Source of the DNA: JAQGMJ01 sp036271855
GTDB lineage: Bacteria; Pseudomonadota; Gammaproteobacteria; Burkholderiales; JAEUOS01
Reading direction: 5' to 3'
NCBI GenBank assembly: GCA_036271855.1
Contig: DATAZV010000146.1
Coordinates: forward strand, 1-13,313
Length of the DNA stretch: 13,313 nucleotides
Below, piece after piece: positions 1 to 6,506 of the stretch. Within the stretch, counting starts at the first letter, position 1; the number at the start of each line of letters is the position of its first letter. The notes under the pieces were generated by a model that was not told where the DNA came from, did not search any database, and saw nothing but the letters and a program-made list of their open reading frames with translations. The position numbers and the translations under genes are program-made.

Positions 1-546
1 GCCGGCTGGCTCGACCTGAAGATGGTGCCCGAGCGCCGCAACACCGTGAAAGTGCTGATGCTGCTGGACGTCGGCGGCACCATGGACGACCACATCAAGC
101 AGGCCGAGGAATTGTTCTCCGCCGCCAAGACCGAATTCAAGCACCTCGAGTATTACTACTTCCACAACTGCGTCTACGATTACCTGTGGAAAAACAACCG
201 CCGCCGCCACGCCGAAAAGTTCAACACCTGGGACGTGATCCGCAAGTACAACCGCGACTACAAGCTGATTTTCGTCGGCGACGCCACCATGAGCCCGTAT
301 GAAATCCTGCAGCCGGGCGGCAGCGTCGAGTACAACAACGAAGAGCCCGGCGCAGTCTGGCTGCAGCGCTTCCTCGAGCACTTCAAGAGCGCGATCTGGC
401 TCAACCCCGAGCCTGAGCGCCTGTGGGAATACCGCCAGTCGATCTCGGTGATCAAGCAGATCATCGGCAACCGCATGTATCCGCTATCCGTCGAAGGGCT
501 GGAGCGCGGTATTCGCCACCTCAGCAAGAAGCAGTCGGGCCACTAA
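1..546 (+). CDS. VWA domain (CoxE-like) protein, 3' part only
   Basis: This is the C-terminal 181 residues of a larger protein; the reading frame is open from the first base, so the true start lies upstream of the window. The visible part opens with a hydrophobic strand ending in DVGGTM (residues 23-28), which matches the MIDAS-type metal-binding motif of von Willebrand factor A domains, although the usual DxSxS serines are Gly and Thr here. A later FVGDATMSP segment (about residue 93) fits another VWA metal-site loop. The spacing and the family-like W/Y-rich text resemble the CoxE-like VWA proteins of COG3825, often encoded beside a MoxR-type AAA ATPase that would act as a chaperone-like partner. 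That partner would lie outside the window. Exact role is unknown. It ends in TAA and converges on the minus-strand operon. Confidence 0.8.
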   Translation, partial: AGWLDLKMVPERRNTVKVLMLLDVGGTMDDHIKQAEELFSAAKTEFKHLEYYYFHNCVYDYLWKNNRRRHAEKFNTWDVIRKYNRDYKLIFVGDATMSPYEILQPGGSVEYNNEEPGAVWLQRFLEHFKSAIWLNPEPERLWEYRQSISVIKQIIGNRMYPLSVEGLERGIRHLSKKQSGH

Positions 547-585
547 GCCTCCCCGCGGAGCCCGCCGCCCTTACGCGCGCCTCCC

Positions 586-666
586 CCGTTCGTCCTGAGC
601 CTGTCGAAGGACATGCGCTTCACCGACGGTGGAGCACGCACGGTTCGACTGGCTCACCGCGAACGG
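586..666. repeat. Imperfect inverted repeat between convergent genes
   Basis: The left arm at 586-610 (CCGTTCGTCCTGAGCCTGTC followed by GAAGG) is matched in inverse orientation by 641-666 (CGGTTCGACTGGCTCACCGC followed by GAACGG). About 20 of 25 positions can pair around a 30-nt centre. The arm sequence, with its TTCGACA-GGCTCA-GGACGAACGG core, looks like a dispersed palindromic repeat that I recall from many proteobacterial genomes. It sits between the convergent ends of the VWA and NHL genes, so it may also work as a two-way transcription stop, although no U-tract follows either side. Confidence 0.7.
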
Positions 667-699
667 CTGTGGGACGCGTATCGCGGTGAGCAGCCTCGC

Positions 700-1830
700 C
701 TACTTCTGCTTCACAAACTTCTGCACCCGCCGCCCGGTGCCGACTTCCGAGGTGTAGAGGTTCCCATGCGAGTCGATCGCCATGTTGTGCACCCACTTGA
801 ACTCGCCGGCCATGCGCCCGGGACGGCCGAAGGCGCCGACTTCCTGGCCGCTGTCGCGCAGCAGCACGTGGATCTGGGCGTTCGAGCCGTCGGCGACATA
901 GATGTAGCGCTGCGCCTTGTCCTCGGACAACACCAGGTCCCATAGCGAACCGCCCGCCAGGGTCTCGGGCGAGACCTTGAACTCCTTCACGAACGTGCCT
1001 TCGGGCTTGAACACCTGGATGCGGTCGTTGCCGCGGTCGCAGACGTAGAGCAGGCCGTCGTGCGACATGCGCACGCAATGCACCGGGTTGTTGAACTGCG
1101 GCAAGGAAGCAGCCGTAGGCGAATACGGCGCCTGCTTTTCGTCGCTGGGCTTGTTGCCGTAGGCGCCCCAGTGGCGCTTGTAGTCGCCGCTCTTCGCATC
1201 GAAGACGATCACACGGTGATTCAGGTAGCCATCGGCGACATACAGCTCGCCCGCCTTCTCATCCAGCATCATGTGCGCGGGGCGGCCGAGTTGCGTGGTG
1301 CTGTTGCTGCCGCCGGTGCTGTTGGCGTGGCCGATCTGCTGCAAAAACTTGCCGTCGCCGGTGAATTTCAGAATCTGGTGGTCGGTGGGGTCGTTACCCG
1401 CCAGCCAGACGTTGCCCGCGGAGTCGACCATGATGCCGTGCTCGCTTTTCGGCCAGTCGTAGCTCTCGCCATTCTTCGGCGGGCCACCCCAGCTCGCCAG
1501 CAGGTTGCCGGTGCGATCGAACTTCAGCACCGGCGGCGCCACCACGCAGCACTTCGCCGCCGGCGGATGTTTCATCCCCTCTTTTTCATCGTCGACGATG
1601 GTGCCGGGGCGGTGAATCAGCCAGACGTTGTCGTCCTTATCCACCGCGATGCCCGCCACCTGCCCGAGTATCCAGTTGCCCGGCAGCGCCTTGGGCCAGA
1701 ACGGGTCGACCTTGAATTGCGGCACCCTCTGGGACGAACCCTGCGCCAGCGCCTGCGGCATCAGCGCCGCCGCCCACAGGCAAAAGAGGACTGCAAAAAA
1801 CTTCCTGCACTGCAGAAATGCGCCGGTCAT
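700..1830 (-). CDS. Exported NHL-repeat beta-propeller protein
   Basis: This encodes 376 residues. The start is set by ATG at 1830 with a strong GGAG (1837-1840) six bases upstream; a longer open frame to 1893 lacks such a site and would bury the signal peptide. Residues 1-29 form a Sec signal peptide: RK, a hydrophobic core, then an ALA cleavage site before QGSSQ. The mature part has repeated NHL-type blades with the pattern hydrophobic-x-VD-x-x-G-N-hydrophobic-W/Y (for example near residues 60-70, 131-142, 186-199, 258-270 and 350-360), which predicts a six-bladed propeller. Two adjacent cysteines (94-95) and C252/C264 could form disulfides. Relatives are often labelled peptidyl-alpha-hydroxyglycine alpha-amidating lyase-like, but catalytic activity cannot be shown here. 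It is the last gene of the minus-strand run, 72 nt after the CoA-transferase gene, so a periplasmic binding or sensing role for the same pathway is possible. Confidence 0.85.
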   Translation of the reverse strand: MTGAFLQCRKFFAVLFCLWAAALMPQALAQGSSQRVPQFKVDPFWPKALPGNWILGQVAGIAVDKDDNVWLIHRPGTIVDDEKEGMKHPPAAKCCVVAPPVLKFDRTGNLLASWGGPPKNGESYDWPKSEHGIMVDSAGNVWLAGNDPTDHQILKFTGDGKFLQQIGHANSTGGSNSTTQLGRPAHMMLDEKAGELYVADGYLNHRVIVFDAKSGDYKRHWGAYGNKPSDEKQAPYSPTAASLPQFNNPVHCVRMSHDGLLYVCDRGNDRIQVFKPEGTFVKEFKVSPETLAGGSLWDLVLSEDKAQRYIYVADGSNAQIHVLLRDSGQEVGAFGRPGRMAGEFKWVHNMAIDSHGNLYTSEVGTGRRVQKFVKQK

Positions 1831-1902
1831 TTTTGTCTCCTTAAGTTTTTTCAGGCCCGGTTCAATCCGCGCTCTGTCCACTGCAACCGCCACTGCCTGC
1901 CG

Positions 1903-3114
1903 CTAAATCGCCTTGTTCGCTTTCAATGCCGCAATCTGCTCCGCCGTGTAACCGAGCGACGCCAACACGCCTTGATTGTGCTCCCCCAAATCCGGCCCCA
2001 CCCCGTTCACCCGGCCCGGTGTTTTCGACAGCCGCGGCACCACGCCCGGCACCTTGAGTTCCATGCCGTCTTTCAGGTGCACGGTCTGGATCATTTCGCG
2101 CGCCAGGTATTGCGGGTCTTGCGCGATGTCGGCAATCGAATAGATCTTGCCGTTGGGCACCTGCGCATCGTTGAGCGCCTTGAGGATGAATTCCGCCTCG
2201 TTCGCGCCGCACCAGGCCTGGATCGCATCGTCGAGCTCCTGCGCGCGCTGGGCGCGGCCGCTGTTGATCGCCAGCCCGGGATCATTGCCCAGGTCATCGC
2301 GCTCGATGGTGCTCATCAGGCGCTTGAAAATCGAATCGCCATTGCCGCCGATCACGATATGCACGCCGTCCTTCGAGGTGTAGGTGTTCGAGGGCACGAT
2401 CCCGGTCAGGTTGGTGCCGGTGCGCTCGCGCACCTGCCCGGTCGCGCCATACTCCGGCAGGGTCGATTCCATCATGTTGAACACGGACTCGTACAAGGCC
2501 ACGTCCACCACCTGCCCCTGGCCGGTCTGGTTCTTGTGATGCAGGCACATCAGCACGCCGATCACCCCATGCAGCGAAGCGATCGCGTCGCCGATCGACA
2601 GATTCATGCGCACCGGCGGCCGGTCCGGAAAGCCTGACACATAGCGCATGCCCCCCATCGACTCCGCCACCGTGCCGAAGCCCGCGAGGTCGCGCATCGG
2701 CCCGGTCTGGCCGAAGCCGGAAACGCGCATCAAAATCACGCCCGGGTTCACCTTCGCCAGATCGTCGTAACCCAGGCCCCACTTCTCCAGCGTACCGGGG
2801 CGGAAATTCTCGATCACGATATCGGCTTCCGCCGCCAGCTTGCGCACGATCTCCTGCCCCTCGGGCAGGCGCAAGTTGACGGTAACCGACTTCTTGCCGC
2901 GCGACTGCACATGCCACCAGAGGGAGGTGCCCTCGTGCATGGTGCGCCAATAGCGGATCGGGTCGCCGCCCTGGCTTTTCTCATCTGCCGGCGGCTCGAT
3001 CTTGATCACCTCGGCGCCGAAGTCCGAAAAGAATTTGCCGGCAAAAGGCCCGGCGATCAGCTGTCCCAACTCCAGCACCTTGAGGCCGGCCAGGGGCCCG
3101 AAAGAATCAGCCAT
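1903..3114 (-). CDS. CaiB/BaiF (class III) CoA-transferase
   Basis: This 403-residue protein has the full length of a class III CoA-transferase. These enzymes move CoA between carboxylic acids through an aspartyl-CoA thioester intermediate. The N-terminus (GLKVLELGQLIAGPFAGKFF, residues 10-29, then DFGAEVIKIEPP) is the family hallmark, followed by the ENFRPG motif at 102-107 and the SGFGQTGP motif near 132-139. D176 in the IGDAIASLHG stretch is the probable catalytic aspartate, matching the nucleophile of formyl-CoA transferase. The ATG at 3114 has an AAGG nine bases upstream. It follows the cupin gene by 24 nt. Members act in oxalate, carnitine, bile-acid and aromatic-acid (for example benzylsuccinate) metabolism. 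The substrate here cannot be read from sequence. Confidence 0.93.
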   Translation of the reverse strand: MADSFGPLAGLKVLELGQLIAGPFAGKFFSDFGAEVIKIEPPADEKSQGGDPIRYWRTMHEGTSLWWHVQSRGKKSVTVNLRLPEGQEIVRKLAAEADIVIENFRPGTLEKWGLGYDDLAKVNPGVILMRVSGFGQTGPMRDLAGFGTVAESMGGMRYVSGFPDRPPVRMNLSIGDAIASLHGVIGVLMCLHHKNQTGQGQVVDVALYESVFNMMESTLPEYGATGQVRERTGTNLTGIVPSNTYTSKDGVHIVIGGNGDSIFKRLMSTIERDDLGNDPGLAINSGRAQRAQELDDAIQAWCGANEAEFILKALNDAQVPNGKIYSIADIAQDPQYLAREMIQTVHLKDGMELKVPGVVPRLSKTPGRVNGVGPDLGEHNQGVLASLGYTAEQIAALKANKAI

Positions 3115-3138
3115 GTTGATATGCCTTGCCCGGTTGCA

Positions 3139-3480
3139 TCAATCGACGATGAACAACTTCGCGCCAGTGGAAGTATGCGAGCGGTGCGCCAGGTCGCCGT
3201 CGGCCACCTGATAGGTCATGCCGGCGGTCAGCGTCAGCGTGCGGCCGTCGGCCAGCTCGGTATGCAGTTCGCCCTCCAGGCACAGCAGCACGTGCCCCTT
3301 TTCGCACCAGTGGTCGGCGAGATAGCCGGGCGTGTACTCCACCATGCGCACCCGCAGGCTGTTTTCTTCCGGCCCGAACTGGCGCGTGCGCCAGTAGGCG
3401 TGGCCGGTGGTGCCGGGATGCTCGGTTTTTTCGATTTCGGCCCAATTGGTGGTGCCGAAGGGTATCTGGCTCATTTTCAT
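3139..3480 (-). CDS. Small cupin protein, DHCW-motif type
   Basis: This 113-residue single-domain protein has a conserved-cupin layout. The segment DHWCEKGHVLLCLEGELHTE (about residues 56-75) carries the DHxC/W signature and the His/Glu residues that bind metal in cupins. A second half, GRTLTLTAGMTYQVADG, is followed by the HRSHTSTGAKLFIVD end. I match it to the DHCW-motif cupin-fold proteins; no enzymatic reaction is established. Two in-frame starts are possible, ATG at 3480 and ATG at 3474; neither has a clear ribosome site (an AAGG lies 14 bases before the first). It sits 41 nt after the MAPEG gene and 24 nt before the CoA-transferase, so it is probably co-transcribed and may be translationally coupled. 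Confidence 0.82.
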   Translation of the reverse strand: MKMSQIPFGTTNWAEIEKTEHPGTTGHAYWRTRQFGPEENSLRVRMVEYTPGYLADHWCEKGHVLLCLEGELHTELADGRTLTLTAGMTYQVADGDLAHRSHTSTGAKLFIVD

Positions 3481-3521
3481 GCTGGTATGGCGCGCCTTGG
3501 GGCGGTCTCTCTATTGATGGG

Positions 3522-3896
3522 TCAGGCGGAAACGACAAACAGGCCAATGATACAAGCGTAGGCCAGCCCCCACACCAGCGTACGCAGCGTAGCGCGGTCG
3601 GCCAGGTAGCAGGCCAGATACAGCAGGCGCAGCACGATGAAGGCCACCGCCAGCGCATCGACACGCCCCTGCGGCGCCTCCGCCAGATGGGCGATGACCA
3701 CACCGGCGGCAAAAAACGGGAACGCCTCGAAACTGTTTTGCTGCGCCGCGTTGGCGCGGGCGCGGTAGCCGCTTTGCTTTTCCAGCCAGGCGCGCGGGTT
3801 GTTGTTGTCGAAGCCCTTCAGGCCCCACTTGGCAATGCTGGTCGCCAGCACCGGCAGCAGCCCGGCGATCAGCACGCACCAGAAGGCCAGGGTCAT
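3522..3896 (-). CDS. MAPEG-family integral membrane protein
   Basis: This encodes 124 residues with about four membrane segments (near 3-22, 57-75, 81-99 and 104-122). The ARANAAQQNSFEAFPFFAAG stretch (about 46-65) carries the conserved N-x-x-E-x-F/P pattern of the MAPEG superfamily (membrane-associated proteins in eicosanoid and glutathione metabolism). Bacterial members of this type are mostly uncharacterised; some have glutathione transferase or peroxidase activity. The ATG at 3896 shares one base with the TAA stop of recR (TAATG), which indicates translational coupling to recR. The preceding loop (about residues 24-47) is polar and charged, as expected for the catalytic-side loop in this family. 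Function here is inferred from family only. Confidence 0.88.
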   Translation of the reverse strand: MTLAFWCVLIAGLLPVLATSIAKWGLKGFDNNNPRAWLEKQSGYRARANAAQQNSFEAFPFFAAGVVIAHLAEAPQGRVDALAVAFIVLRLLYLACYLADRATLRTLVWGLAYACIIGLFVVSA

Positions 3897-4492
3897 TAGG
3901 TGTCCCGCCGGTCCTGCAGCGCCTGCGCCAGGGTACCGGGGTCCACATATTCCAGTTCGCCGCCCACCGGCACGCCGCGTGCCAGGCGCGTCACCTTGAC
4001 CCCGCGCGCCTTCATGCCCTCGGCGATGTAATGCGCGGTCGCCTCGCCCTCGTGGGTGAAGTTGGTGGCGAGGATCACCTCGCCGATGCTGCCGTCCTCC
4101 ACCCGCTTCAGCAGCTTGTCGATGCCCACCTCGCGCGGCCCGATGTTGTCCAGCGGCGAAATCCGCCCCATCAGCACGAAGTAGAGTCCCTGGTAGGCAT
4201 GGCTTTGCTCCATCATCGCCAGGTCGGCCGCCGTCTCCACCACGCACAGCTGCGTGCTCTCGCGCCGCGGCGAGGCGCAAATGACACACAGGTCGATCTC
4301 GGTGAAGCTGTTGCACATCACGCAGCGCCGCACCCGCTCGGAAGCCTCGGCCAGCGACTTGGCCAGGCGCTGCGCCCCGGGCCGGTCGTGCTGCAGCAGG
4401 TGGTAGGCCATGCGCTGCGCCGACTTCGGCCCGACGCCGGGCAGCGCGCGCAGGGCCTCGATCAGTTCCTGCAGGGCGGTCGGCGCCTTCAT
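3896..4492 (-). CDS. recR: Recombination mediator protein RecR
   Basis: RecR works with RecO, and with RecF in gap repair, to load RecA onto SSB-coated single-stranded DNA. The 198-residue length is normal for the family. The helix-hairpin-helix DNA-binding segment is ALPGVGPKSAQRMAYHLL (about residues 16-33), followed by the four-cysteine zinc finger (C57, C60, C69, C72), and then the TOPRIM domain beginning with CVVETAADLAMME (about 83-95). I chose ATG at 4492 because a GGCGGG sits eight bases upstream; the GTG at 4501 is in frame but lies almost directly on that site. In many bacteria recR follows dnaX and ybaB. Here neither is adjacent: upstream is a divergent ZIP transporter, and downstream are four metabolic or envelope genes. 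Confidence 0.96.
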   Translation of the reverse strand: MKAPTALQELIEALRALPGVGPKSAQRMAYHLLQHDRPGAQRLAKSLAEASERVRRCVMCNSFTEIDLCVICASPRRESTQLCVVETAADLAMMEQSHAYQGLYFVLMGRISPLDNIGPREVGIDKLLKRVEDGSIGEVILATNFTHEGEATAHYIAEGMKARGVKVTRLARGVPVGGELEYVDPGTLAQALQDRRDT

Positions 4493-4602
4493 GATTTGCA
4501 CCCGCCGCGCAAACCTGTTCTAATTCGGCGCCCCGTCACGGTGCGCCGCACTGCCGGCGGCGCGGCTCTGGCAGCCGCTTTCAATTCGCATTGGTTCACC
4601 CC

Positions 4603-5373
4603 GTGATTTTAATCTACATCCTCAGCGCCACGTTCGCCGGCGGCGTGCTTTCCGTCCTCGCCGCGGCCCTCATCACCTACGGCGTGCTGACCCACATGGT
4701 GCAGCGCCTGGTGAGCTTTGCCGCCGGCGCGCTGCTGGGCGCCGCCTTTCTCGACCTGTTGCCCGAAGCCTTCGAATCCGGCAACAGCCCGCAAAGCCTG
4801 TTCGCCACCCTCCTGGCAGGGTTACTCGTTTTCTTCCTGCTGGAAAAATTCGCCCTCTGGCGCCACAGCCACCACTTCGAGGACGACGGCCACGGCCACG
4901 AGCACGGCTTCGACGCCCACGAGGCCGGCAAAAGCGGCATGCTGATTTTGCTCGGCGACTCGCTGCACAATTTCTCCGACGGCATCCTGCTGGCCGCCTC
5001 CTTCATGGCCGACCCGAAGATCGGCTTCGTCACCACGCTTTCGATCATCGCCCACGAAATCCCGCAGGAAGCCGGCGACTTCGTCGTCCTGCTCAACGCC
5101 GGCTATACCCGCAGCCGCGCCCTGCTCTACAACATCATCTCCAGCCTGGCCTCGGTGCTGGGCGGCCTGATCGGCTACTTCGCCCTCGATCACATACGCC
5201 AGTTCGTGCCCTACGTCGTGGTCTTCGCCGCCGCCAGCTTCGTCTACATCGCGGTCGCCGACCTGATCCCCTGGATGCAGCGCCGCACCGACGGCCACGA
5301 ATCCGGCTGGCAGATTTTCATGGTGACCCTGGGCGTGGCCACCATCGGCATCTCGCACCACGCCTTGCGGTAG
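4603..5373 (+). CDS. ZIP-family divalent metal transporter
   Basis: This encodes 256 residues if it starts at GTG 4603, or 260 from TTG 4591. Neither has a good ribosome site; I prefer GTG because the family N-terminus begins close to the first membrane helix (LIYILSATFAGG). About eight membrane segments are visible. The metal path is marked by HNFSDG in TM4 (H122, N123, D126) and HEIPQE in TM5 (H151, E152, Q155, E156), the classic ZIP binding motifs. Between TM3 and TM4 is a histidine/acid-rich loop (residues 88-106, seven His), typical of ZIP and probably cytoplasmic. It likely imports zinc or another divalent metal; the exact metal is not determinable. It is divergent from recR and convergent with the AEC transporter. 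No obvious Zur-type palindrome was seen upstream. Confidence 0.93.
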   Translation: MILIYILSATFAGGVLSVLAAALITYGVLTHMVQRLVSFAAGALLGAAFLDLLPEAFESGNSPQSLFATLLAGLLVFFLLEKFALWRHSHHFEDDGHGHEHGFDAHEAGKSGMLILLGDSLHNFSDGILLAASFMADPKIGFVTTLSIIAHEIPQEAGDFVVLLNAGYTRSRALLYNIISSLASVLGGLIGYFALDHIRQFVPYVVVFAAASFVYIAVADLIPWMQRRTDGHESGWQIFMVTLGVATIGISHHALR

Positions 5374-5374
5374 C

Positions 5375-5402
5375 GGACAAAAGCAGGTTTGTACTTGTGC
5401 CC
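5375..5402. repeat. Degenerate stem-loop between convergent genes
   Basis: The whole gap between the ZIP and AEC stop codons is 31 bp. It holds GGACAAAAG (5375-5383) and CTTGTGCCC (5394-5402), which pair at seven of nine positions around a 10-nt loop. Read on the minus strand, it shares AAGTACAAACCT plus CTTTTG with the perfect stem-loop after secF at 12279-12308. It may act as a two-way terminator. Confidence 0.6.
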
Positions 5403-5404
5403 GC

Positions 5405-6310
5405 CTAGGTCAGGTAAGCCACCCAGAACGGCAAGGTGACGATGCCGATCACGGTCGACAGCGACACCGTCACCGCCGCGCTTTCCGCATCCCCGCCCAT
5501 GCGCGCAGCCAATATATAGGCCGAAGAAGCGGTCGGATACGCCGCGAACAAGATCGCCGTGCCGCGCGCCACCCCGGAGAGGTCGAACAGCAGCGCCAGG
5601 CCCAGCGCCGCCAGCGGCATCGCCACGTGCTTCACCGCCAGCACGGAAAAAATCAGCCTCGCGTATTTGGCGGTACTAAAGCGCAGGCTGGCGCCCACCG
5701 CGATCAGGCCCAGCGCCACCGAGGCGCTGCCCAGGCGCTTGAGGAACACCCAGACCGGCTGCGGAAAATCCAGCCCGAGGCCGTGGATCACGCCCAGGTT
5801 GAATACCAGACCGCCGACGGTGGCGATGATCAGCGGGTTGCGCAGCAGTTGCCCCAGCACCTTCACCTGGGTGCCGCGTGAAAGCGCCGTCACCGCCGCG
5901 ATATTGCCCACCGGCACCGTCAGCGCGATGATCAGCGCGGTGAGCGCCAGCCCGGTCTGGCCGAACACCTGCTGCGACAGCGCGATAGCCACATAAGAGT
6001 TGAAACGATAGGCGCATTGCGCGCAGGAATGCCCGGTGATGCGCGGCGCGCTGGAAAAGATCGCCACCCCATGCGCCAGCGCGATACCTATCAGCACCAC
6101 CACCACTTCCAGCACCACTGCCCCCGTCACCCCCGGCAGATTCAGGTTCGCCTGCGCGATCGAGGTGAACAGCAGGGGCGGAAACAGCACAAAGTAGATC
6201 AGGCGCTCAAGACCAGCCCAGAAGTCCTTGGTCTCCACGAACCAGCGCGCCAGCATCCAGCCCAGCGCGATCAGGGCGAAATCGGGAACCAGCAGCAGGG
6301 CGGCGTTCAT
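5405..6310 (-). CDS. AEC-family transporter (auxin efflux carrier-like permease)
   Basis: This 301-residue protein is hydrophobic throughout, with about ten membrane segments in two five-helix halves, the layout of the AEC (auxin efflux carrier) family related to the bile-acid/arsenite transporter fold. Bacterial members export or take up small organic acids such as malate or malonate; the substrate here is unknown. The N-terminus (LLLVPDFALIALGWMLARWF) and the C-terminal AAYPTASSAYILAARMGGDA segment, a conserved proline/glycine-containing crossover region in the second half, support the call. ATG at 6310 has only a weak TGAG upstream. It is divergent from tgt across a 196-bp gap and converges on the ZIP gene. 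Confidence 0.9.
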   Translation of the reverse strand: MNAALLLVPDFALIALGWMLARWFVETKDFWAGLERLIYFVLFPPLLFTSIAQANLNLPGVTGAVVLEVVVVLIGIALAHGVAIFSSAPRITGHSCAQCAYRFNSYVAIALSQQVFGQTGLALTALIIALTVPVGNIAAVTALSRGTQVKVLGQLLRNPLIIATVGGLVFNLGVIHGLGLDFPQPVWVFLKRLGSASVALGLIAVGASLRFSTAKYARLIFSVLAVKHVAMPLAALGLALLFDLSGVARGTAILFAAYPTASSAYILAARMGGDAESAAVTVSLSTVIGIVTLPFWVAYLT

Positions 6311-6439
6311 CTCATGATGTAGTTATTGTGTTCAGGGCGACGCCTTCGCAGCCGGCGGCACAGCAGCGCTTTTAGCATAAAAGGCCGGCAGCGTAAAAAC
6401 CTCCGGCTCCGGTTCAGTCTAAAATCGCGCCTTCAGCCG

Positions 6440-6483
6440 GCCGCCGTCCCACGGCGGCACAAACCCAGGCGGCAGGGTTTTTT
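6440..6483 (+). promoter_or_regulatory. Two-hairpin leader with T-run before tgt
   Basis: A perfect 8-bp stem (GCCGCCGT at 6440-6447, ACGGCGGC at 6451-6458, loop CCC) is followed by AAACCC (6461-6466) and GGGTTT (6475-6480), whose 3' arm runs into six T residues (6478-6483). The second looks like a weak intrinsic terminator ending 23 bases before the tgt start. GGCGGC occurs twice (6453-6458 and 6468-6473), so the first arm could pair with either copy and the two structures could be alternatives. An AT-rich TAAAAT at 6420-6425 could be a -10 element, but I see no matching -35. A role in attenuation is inference only. Confidence 0.45.
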
Positions 6484-6506
6484 ACTGCGCGCCTTTTTAT
6501 TTGCCC

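Noticed and set aside
1831..1893. Longer start for the NHL gene (21 more codons).
   Set aside because: ATG at 1830 has a strong GGAG at ideal spacing and directly precedes a clear signal peptide.
1060..2637. Open frame of 525 codons on the plus strand over the NHL and CoA-transferase genes.
   Set aside because: Antisense shadow: Arg/His/Val-rich protein with no domain, crosses the gap between two clear minus-strand genes and has no ribosome site.
4499..4501. GTG at 4501 as the recR start.
   Set aside because: It leaves only about one base between the GGCGGG site and the start codon; ATG 4492 has good spacing and a family-like N-terminus.
6501..6503. TTG at 6501 as the tgt start.
   Set aside because: It adds only two residues, lacks a ribosome site, and the usual Tgt N-terminus begins at the ATG at 6507.
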